Shown: positions 57,501 to 64,000 of the stretch, piece after piece
How the letters are laid out: the number at the start of each line of letters is the position of its first letter
How positions within the stretch are numbered: the first letter of the stretch is position 1
Source: Theristus sp. LFF4_11
Lineage: Eukaryota > Nematoda > Chromadorea > Monhysterida > Xyalidae
NCBI GenBank assembly: GCA_030248135.1
Contig: JASANC010001245.1
Coordinates: 1 to 64,000, forward strand
Direction of reading: 5' to 3'
Length of the DNA stretch: 64,000 bases
Position numbers and translations under genes: made by a program
The notes under the pieces: generated by a model
The model's database searches: none
Seen by the model: only the letters and a program-made list of their open reading frames with translations
Told to the model about the DNA's origin: nothing

Positions 57501-60500
57501 ACAATGGTTTCCGTTGCATTTGTAATCAGAACAACGTTTTTTAGGAGGAAGCCCTTCACGGAGACCCTTGTCAACCCAGGCACGGGTTAATATCCGCTTT
57601 TTGTTATTTGGCACCTAAACTATAGCCTATCAGACGTAGCATAGTCGATTACATGGATACCGTGGAATTTGAAATCAGAACAACGTTTTTTAGGAGGAAA
57701 CCCTTTACGGGGACCCTTTTCAACCCAGGCACGGGTTAATATCAGCTTTTCGCTATTTGGCACCTAAACTATAGCCTATCAGACGCAGCATAGTCGATTA
57801 CATGGATACCTTGGAATTTGAAATCAGAACAACGTTTTTTAGGGGGAAACCCTTTACGGGACCCTTTTCAACCCAGGCACGGGTTAATATCAGCTTTTCG
57901 CTATTTGGCACATAAACTATAGCCTATCAGACGCAGCATAGTCGATTACATGGATACCGTGGAATTTGAAATCAGAACAACGTTTTTTAGGGGGAAACCC
58001 TTTACGGGGACCCTTTTCAACCCAGGCACGGGTTAATATCAGCTTTCTGCTATTTGGCACCTAAACTATAGCCTATCAGACGCAGCATAGTCGATTACAT
58101 GGATACCGTGGAATTTGAAATCAGAACAACGTTTTTTAGGGGGAAACCCTTTACGGGGACCCTTTTCAACCCAGGCACGGGTTAATATCAGCTTTTCGCT
58201 ATTTGGCACCTAAACTATAGCCTATCAGACGCAGCATAGTCGATTACATGGATACCGTGGAATTTGAAATCAGAACAACGTTTTTTAGGGGGAAACCCTT
58301 TACGGGGACCCTTTTCAACCCAGGCACGGGTTAATATCAGCTTTTTGCTATTTGGCACCTAAACTATAGCCTATAAGACACAGCATAGTCGATTACATGG
58401 ATACCGTGGAATTTGAAATCAGAACAACGTTTTTTAGGAGGAAACCCTTCCGGGGACCCTTTTTATACCAGGCACGGGTAAAAACAGTACCCTTTTCAAC
58501 CCCGGCACAAGTAAAAAAACAATGTTTCACAATTCAGCACTTAGCCTATCAGATGCAGCATGGTCGATTACATGAATACCGTGGAATATGAAATCAGAAC
58601 AACGATTTTTACCAGGAAACGGAAACCCTTAACGGGCACTCTTTTTATACCCGGCACGGATAAAAACAGTTTTTTCACAATTCGGCACCTAGCCTATCAG
58701 ACGCAGCATGGTCGATTACATAGGATACCGTACAATTTGGAATTTGAAGTTGAACACAACTTTAGATTTTTTGTGGACACCGAAACGGTCGACAACAACA
58801 ACAACAACAACCTGAATTTTTTTTCGTTTTTTTTGTTCTGTAAAATCGCAGAAGCAACCGATGTTTAATTTTTTGGTTTGGATGGATAGGGTATCGGGCC
58901 ACCTTAGCACAGCAAATAGCATTTCTTGGTTTAGTCATTTATTATGAATGTTATGGTCGATTGAAATTTCAAAATATTCGCAATGAGCTTTCTGAAATAA
59001 TATTGTGGGACTGCGCTGCCGCGCGTCCCACGATAACCATACTAATCCAGTATTCTGGGTCTCTCGATAAACGACTGAACGAGGACCACAAGATCGTTTG
59101 TGGTGAGTCGACAAGCCGATCATCGTCACCTTCTGTGGAGTCAGATACGTTGCTGTTCGTCTGTCCTTAGTCGCTTTATGGCCCGGTGAGGTGCGACTAT
59201 TCGTCAGCAATGGCTCGCCGTCCAGATCAACAAAAGAGGCAAATCGTCCAACGGCAGCAAGAGTTCGACAGATACGACCCGTTTTATTTCTCCGACTACT
59301 TCCAAAGTCCGGAGCCCGTCCACAGAGCCGCCGACCGATACATGACGCATTACTTTTACGGACCGACGGTTTCAAAGGAGCAAAGGCGTCGTCTGTTCAG
59401 TATTCCATTACCGCAGCTCGTCGTGTGGCTTTTACCGAAGATGATGACAGCTGAAGAACCACATGAGAAACATCAGGCAGTTGAGATCCCCGTCGAAGCG
59501 GCTGAAAAACGCAAAATTGGACCAATCAAAGCGGGTCGATGCAAGGAAGCGCGCAAGAGAAGAATGAAAGCGGCACCGCTGAACAACGTCGAAAACTTGA
59601 AGAATTTCGAAAAGGAAGCGACCAAAGAAGCGCCGATGATACAAGAAGAAAAGCGCGCAATTCGTTTGAAGACCGAAGACGCGATGCACAACTGTGAAGT
59701 GAAAGCAACAGCAGAATCGATTGGAGAGGTTGTGTCAATCAAGGCAGCCGCGACATCAAGTGCCATCGAGTTCAAGGCGTGTGTCGTTGACAAAGTCGCA
59801 CCAACACGTCGCGTGTTCTACCGAGTTGGGTTCGTGCCGATGACGCCGATGAACCAGCAGCACCAGCAGCAACCGTCCTGCCGGTCAATTGTGTTGTGCT
59901 GTCGTGATGTTCGTCTATCCAAGGCGTCGCAACATCTTGAAGCGCGCGGTGATCCGAAGCGTCTACGCCACCAATTGCTCGGTCGTCATGTGCGCTGTTC
60001 CGGCGTCCGCTCTCCCTCAGTGTCGTCCATCGTGTGCCACTCACAATGCTGGCTCGTCATGATGATGTTTGGTCGACGTGTGCGTTCGTCAGCATTTCGA
60101 TCACCAAGTGATAAAATTTATGCCAAGAATGATCTTTTACCACCATGATATGTGATACGCTTTCCACTACTTTTTCTCCTGTTTGTAGGGGGAAGAAGCT
60201 AATAGTAGGTAATTATTGGTGATTACTGTGATAATTGTTGTGTTAATTGGAGTTCTGTTTCTATATAACCATACTAATCCAGTATTCTGGGTCTCTCGAT
60301 AAACGACTGAACGAGGACCACAAGATCGTTTGTTTAAATTCTTGGTTAAAAATCCGTTTTTTTTGAAAATTTGGGAATTTTTAAACATTGTGCTGTAAAA
60401 CTGAATCTACTTGACCAAACTGGATAAAAATGTTGTCAGAAAAATGGCATCACATGTTTTATCAATGCTGAAAATTTCAGCTCATAATATTGAAATACCA

Positions 60501-61309
60501 GCCAGTGACAGCAGTTTGAAAATGGAACCTTTTTTTGGCCCACCCTGTATGTTTGTCACCAGCCCCCCCGCGGATAGGTAAGTACCCCACCTGAAAATGT
60601 CTGTCATCTTCGGTATTGATTAGCATTAAAGCACCGGAATGGTGAAACCAATACCTCTCCATTGTTTCCGTCAGTTCCAGCTTCTCCATCTCTACCACGT
60701 GCTCCTTTAGCACCGGGTTGTCCGTTGTCTCCTTGGGGACCCTCAGGGCAATTGTTTTCGGTGTTGCAATCTGCAAAAAAAACAGGGATTCAAATGCTGT
60801 CTTGTTACTTGAAAGTTGCGTTATGTCACGTTGAAAATTTATTTAAAAGTTAAAAAAAAACATAAAAAACTCACTGCATACAGCTTCTGGAATTTGTCGC
60901 GTGTTACGCAAAATAGGCCGCATCACCATTTCCGTGTGACTCGCATCCACGATACTCTAAAAACAATACCGATTCAACGTAAAAACTGGTTGCGCAAACA
61001 AAAGAAACTATTCGTTTGCGCTCGCAGCTCAAAGCCCATCAGTAAGCAAGGTTTTGCTTGAAGTGTATCATAAACGTACAGTGTAGGTAGATGTGCTTTT
61101 AATAATAAATATACGTTGATGTGCTTAAAAACCGCATTTCATCAAAAGTATCCACTGACCTGAAATTCCAACATTTCCTGATCAAGCTCCCGCCAAGCCT
61201 GGTCAACTTCGCCGACAATCATTGGCACCAACACGATGCATGCCAGGATTGTGGCCACACTAAACAGTGTCGCAACGCACGTTGTTAGTCGTACAGTCTC
61301 AGCGCTCAT
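54592..61309 (-). CDS. Cuticle-type collagen 2, intron 3 expanded by transposons
   Basis: Exons (5' to 3'): 61160-61309 (150 nt), 60875-60956 (82), 60655-60770 (116), 55157-55241 (85), 54891-55084 (194), 54592-54807 (216); 280 residues, frame continuous. The N-terminal anchor is VRLTTCVATLFSVATILACI, followed by an RNTR site. Gly-X-Y blocks start GPQGDNGQPGAKGARG, a DKCFHCPNG gap follows, then the Gly-X-Y exons and a C-terminal CPCP. Exon lengths match collagen 1 in order (150/85/116/85/194/219), so the two are tandem duplicates. The intron between 60655 and 55241 is 5.4 kb and holds the nested transposons. Donor (GAG|GTATTGG) and acceptor (TATCAG|GATGTT) are intact, so the gene is probably functional if the intron is spliced. 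Confidence 0.93.
55852..56102 (-). mobile_element. Truncated copy of the 35401 G-rich MITE
   Basis: Ends in GGGGGTAATACGGTA on the plus strand and read inverted follows the 35401-35848 element: inverted TIR, CCATGG block, long G/C runs, the GTAATGAAATTAC core and the TTTCATCATTTTCACTGCAA segment. It stops at a run of G near 55852, so its second TIR is missing. Confidence 0.75.
56505..56670 (+). pseudogene. Mariner-type transposase N-terminal fragment
   Basis: ATG at 56505 opens MVKWTAEQRVWCAIWWEQSE then SFSAVTRQFRVKFHP, which resembles the helix-turn-helix start of mariner/IS630-type transposases. The frame is cut by the LTR-like insertion at 56674. The C-terminal half is not recognisable beyond 60338. 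Confidence 0.6.
56743..57275. repeat. Foldback (CAAGTTCGG...CCGAACTTG), arms ~190 bp
   Basis: The left arm 56743 to about 56930 reappears inverted at about 57085-57275 with few differences, including the small palindrome ATGCCCGAAGGGCAT. Its left end coincides with the left boundary of the 2.29-kb insertion. Confidence 0.85.
57296..58735 (+). repeat. 149-bp satellite-like tandem array
   Basis: About nine and a half copies. The ATGGATACC landmark recurs at 57653, 57802, 57950, 58099, 58248 and 58397 (spacing 148-149), then 58572 and about 58722. Inner copies are nearly identical while the first two and last two are diverged. Each unit contains CCTATCAGACGCAGCATAGT and CAACCCAGGCACGGGTTAAT. 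The open frames in it are short and stop once per unit. Confidence 0.95.
59209..60148 (+). CDS. Unrecognised 312-residue ORF inside the TRIM-like element
   Basis: Open from an ATG at 59209 (MARRPDQQKRQIVQRQQEF; an earlier in-frame start at 59186 is possible) to the stop at 60146-60148. It is basic and charged, with a Tyr/Phe-rich stretch (RYDPFYFSDYFQSPEP), a Lys/Glu-rich probable helix in the middle and a Cys/Arg/Ser-rich end. I recognise no domain: no RT, integrase, zinc knuckle or signal peptide. It is the only long frame between the terminal repeats and could be a Gag-like protein, a captured host exon set, or fortuitous. Confidence 0.4.
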
Positions 61310-62835
61310 CTTGCTTGACAAATGAACAAATGACAAATAAACAAAAGAATCTGAAAGTTGGAGACTACTTGAAATAATAGTGCTGCGAATGCCTTTTTAT
61401 AGTGTAGTTTTCAATGGGGTCAATCTCCAATCGCATTTCATTGTTTCCGTTAAAGATCGTTGATTTCTGTTAATGCGCAGAGGGCACGACCTTGCTTGTC
61501 TATTCACACGATCATATATGATAGTTTTTAAACCATTTTACATCATTTTACTACATAATGAGAAAACCGAATCGTGAGAACAGATCGCTGTCTAACTTTT
61601 ATCTGTGTAGTAAAAAATTTCATAAAAACATGCAATTTTTAGTATTTGCAACCGTTTCATGTGTGTATAGTACCTAACGTATACGCACCGGAATGCAAAT
61701 TACGCATAGTTTTTAGAGCCGATTTCAGGAAGTAACTATGTGAATTATTCAGCACCACATTTAGAAAAAAAGCGGAGAACAGTTGACGGATAGTCCTGTA
61801 AAAAAAAGACAGTCTACAGACACAGCCTACTCGGCAAACCGTTGTTCCAGTAACAATTCCTTGCAATTGTGTGACAATAAATTTCATATTAGAATTAAAA
61901 ACATAACTGACATAAAAACCAAGAACAAGGTCAATAAGATGTGTTTGAACGTGTGTACATGTGTTTCAGTACATGCAAAAACCTACCTGTTTTTTTGTCC
62001 TGCCAGTTAAACAGGTTTTCCACACAGAATATACAGATTACAAACGACCCTGTACCCGTGTACATTACATTATACTTCACATTTCATAGAAAACCTTGAG
62101 CTAAAATTATTGATTTGAGAACACTGCAAATAAAAACTAATAAAAGTTTGCCCTTTTCCACAAAAAGTATGAGACGACGCACAAAAGTACGGTTGAATTC
62201 ATCAATGGCCATTTGAGACAAATACATACGTTCTTCGACAATGAGGTCACGCCGAATAATACTGAATGCATTAATAGTCTCTTTCAAAAAAATCATCAGG
62301 TTCAGAGAATGAAATCAACGTTTTCACTGGGTCCCTGCCTATGTTGAATTGCCGGTAAAAACGTAAAATAAGACTCAAAATTAAATAAAAAACGACAGAT
62401 GTTTATTTAACATTTTCAAAAGACACACAAGCAAGCCGTAAAACATGTAGGTACATTGAGTGCACGATTTCCGTTACAACATTCACGTTCAGGGCACGTG
62501 TCTGAGTGTCTGCTTTCACATCTTTTCACACCTGTCCACCGTACACATTCGAATCGCACGCACGTTCGCATATTTCAGGTTAAACGCAGTTGCGCGGTTG
62601 TTTTGTGGAGCGTCAAAAAGTGCTATTGAGAACAATTTGTTGGTGTCCGGTCTGAGTGCGCCGCGGACAATGTGCAGCGTGGTGACCACGATGTACTGCG
62701 GTTGCATTGGTTGTTGTGCTTCGCGTTGTGCTCTTGCGAACGTCATCCTCCGCAGCATTCAACCTGTCTCTCCAACCGCGCATTTTCACTCGAATTCGTC
62801 ACAACAGCAGTGAGAGTCAGCGACAGAAGACCGCC
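61310..62835. other. Intergenic between collagen 2 and the EB/Kunitz gene
   Basis: Divergent promoter region (collagen 2 to the left, EB/Kunitz gene to the right). AT-rich, with no recognisable gene or repeat. The TTTTTATAGTGTAG around 61391-61404 could supply a TATA-like box for collagen 2 on the minus strand, but this is weak. Confidence 0.5.
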
Positions 62836-64000
62836 ATGCCGACAGAATCACGTTTTTCGATCTACTGTGTTACACTGTTTGGTGAGTTGTGCTCAAAACT
62901 GAGTTCATGTTTACTTATGAGCAGAACCTCATGGAACAACCGTGAGTTATGACAGTGTTGCTCGACCCGAGTCCACTGTTGGCGCAAATCACAACGGTCG
63001 GTCGCACGTGCACCGAAAGCACAGAGTGTGGAGACGGCGCTTACTGCTCAAGCAACAAACGGTGCGCCTGTCTGACAAGCTTTGTCGATATCAGCGGCTT
63101 CTGCTGGAGAAGTGCGTTCACTCCGATCACGGAAACGTTTACCACTAAAATTACTCGCATTTTGTGCTGACTGTGTACTAAAAGCGACGGCTTCATTGAG
63201 ATTTTGATGTAAAAGTGTCTCGCTGTTCAAAATGTATTTGCGCGATGCATTATTTTTGTTTAGAAATAAATCCGGGCGAAGCCGGTTGCACGCATAATCG
63301 TCAGTGTACGGCCGTATGGCCCAACGCCTATTGCAGCAGTGGCTCATGCAAATGCGGCAACAACCAAGACCCGTTTCCGACGCTCGACGGATATGTTTGC
63401 ATCAATTACGGTAAAAAATCGAATATCCCTCTGAAAATTATCTGAAAGTGTATTTATTGTACAACAAATCAACTATATATGAACCGGTGCACAATGAAAA
63501 CAGGGATGTAAAACTACATTTCCAATATTGCTGCGTATTCCTGCATAGGCGAGTGCCCAATTGGTGAAACTTGGGTGAAATATGGAGTAGCAAACCCAAC
63601 AACTGGCGGCACATTCCACCCAACATGCCGGTTTTCGATTTTACTGAGTCCAGTGTCAGGCGCGTTTGGTGACACGCACACGACACAACACACGCGCGAA
63701 CAGTCGTGCCCGGAAACGTACGACTGCATTTGCGACACGAAAAACTGCGACCAGAGCTCTGTCAGCGGCCGATCATTCTGCTGTCCCAGTAGAAGCAAGT
63801 TTCGAGTTTGTTCAATTTTGAAAAACATAAATATCCGTCTACAAGATGATATGGAGTCAGCATATACATTACTCAACCACAATATCATACGAATGCACAA
63901 CCAAAAACTTATCAGATTATGCGTGCTCATTAAACTATGACGAAGGTGAGTTTCCAAACAACGGAGGCGGAACGGTAACTCGATGGTATCATGATCCTAT
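62836..64000 (+). CDS. Secreted cysteine-rich EB-module protein with Kunitz-like end, 3' incomplete
   Basis: Exons 62836-62881, 62947-63111, 63264-63410, 63549-63788 and 63916 to beyond the window; every internal join is phase 1 and GT-AG. The N terminus is a signal peptide (FSIYCVTLFVMTVLL, split by the first intron). EB-type Cys modules follow: CTESTECGDGAYCSSNKRC and CTHNRQCTAVWPNAYCSSG. Next comes a region with CPETYDCICDTKNC and FCCPS, resembling lustrin-type or WAP-like disulfide blocks. The last visible exon reads ACSLNYDEGEF...TVTRWYHDP, which fits the start of a Kunitz (BPTI) domain (C ... R-W-Y-x-D). Such multi-domain secreted proteins are numerous in nematodes; a protease-inhibitor or matrix role is inferred. 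The window ends inside the domain. Confidence 0.85.

Larger units (their letters stand above)
56743..59033. mobile_element. 2.29-kb insertion carrying a satellite array, Helitron/HINE-like?
   Basis: It interrupts the left 137-bp repeat exactly between A and T. The intact right copy shows the empty site (CTATA|TAACC), so there is no target duplication. The left part is a foldback (56743-57275), the middle the 149-bp tandem array, and the right end is a GC-rich hairpin (GTGGGACTGCGC...GCGCGTCCCAC) just before the boundary. Insertion between A and T with no duplication, terminal hairpins and central tandem repeats are known of Helitron-related non-autonomous elements. The usual TC...CTRR ends are not clear, so this is inference. 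Confidence 0.5.
56674..60333 (+). mobile_element. TRIM-like element with 137-bp terminal direct repeats
   Basis: The left repeat is split as 56674-56742 and 59034-59101; the right repeat is 60197-60333. The two are identical (AGCTAATAGTAGG...AGATCGTTTGT). TTAA lies directly outside both ends (56670-56673, 60334-60337). TGGTGAGTCGAC follows the left repeat like a primer-binding site (overlapping its last T), and purine-rich AGGGGGAAGA precedes the right repeat like a polypurine tract. The ends are not TG...CA, so assignment to LTR retroelements is tentative. The internal region holds one long ORF. Confidence 0.6.
55735..60547. mobile_element. Mariner-like element enlarged by nested insertions
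   Basis: Inverted termini CAGGGTGGGCAAAAAAAAGG (left) and its complement ending CACCCTG (right) match for about 115 bp, with TA flanks at 55733-55734 and 60548-60549. Removing the nested LTR-like element (56674-60333 plus one TTAA) leaves about 1.15 kb, the usual size of a mariner. A transposase N-terminal fragment lies at 56505-56670. It sits in collagen 2 intron 3. Confidence 0.8.

Overview
This is a eukaryotic genomic window from a nematode. The evidence is two paralogous cuticle-type collagens with the nematode-style membrane-anchored N terminus, a seven-repeat UNC-87-like calponin gene, an IQGAP gene cut into 32 short exons, a secreted EB/Kunitz-type cysteine-rich protein, and short introns of about 50-120 bp. 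No chromosome or species can be assigned from sequence alone. The low similarity to C. elegans gene layouts suggests a lineage away from Caenorhabditis, possibly Enoplea (inference).

Layout. 1-2247 (+): a zinc-knuckle (CCHC) protein, Gag-like, broken by frameshifts and a poly-G tract. 3256-21094 (-): a cadherin gene of at least 24 exons, all joined here in a consistent reading frame for 1600 codons, with one 10.1 kb intron. 21.1-23.8 kb: intergenic, with repeats and a G-rich MITE. 23788-32162 (-): a nearly complete IQGAP gene with CH, repeat, IQ, RasGAP-like and RasGAP C-terminal parts. One intron holds a mariner-type element that abuts a splice donor. 32.2-41.9 kb: intergenic, with three inverted-repeat transposons. 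41937-44005 (+): UNC-87-like protein with seven calponin repeats. 45225-45929 (+): small calponin-repeat protein. 46289-47559 (-): collagen 1. 48.5-49.05 kb: minisatellite. 49245-53054: an internally deleted Ty3/gypsy element with identical 130-bp LTRs. 53544-54335: a TA-flanked foldback element. 54592-61309 (-): collagen 2, whose third intron has grown to 5.4 kb. 62836 to the window end (+): secreted EB/Kunitz protein, running off the window.

How the genes relate. Cadherin (adhesion), IQGAP (actin and junction scaffold) and UNC-87-like (actin bundling in muscle) are all cytoskeleton or adhesion genes, but nothing in the sequence shows co-regulation. The two collagens are tandem paralogs with almost identical exon lengths.

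Most notable structures: (1) a set of transposons nested inside collagen 2 intron 3. A mariner-like element holds a miniature LTR-like element, which holds a 2.3 kb insertion with 149-bp satellite repeats. The second 137-bp terminal repeat preserves the exact empty site of that innermost insertion. (2) A periodic array of about eight small hairpins with differing but complementary stems in the leader of the Ty3/gypsy element. (3) Two probable GC-AG introns and a 22-nt microexon in IQGAP.
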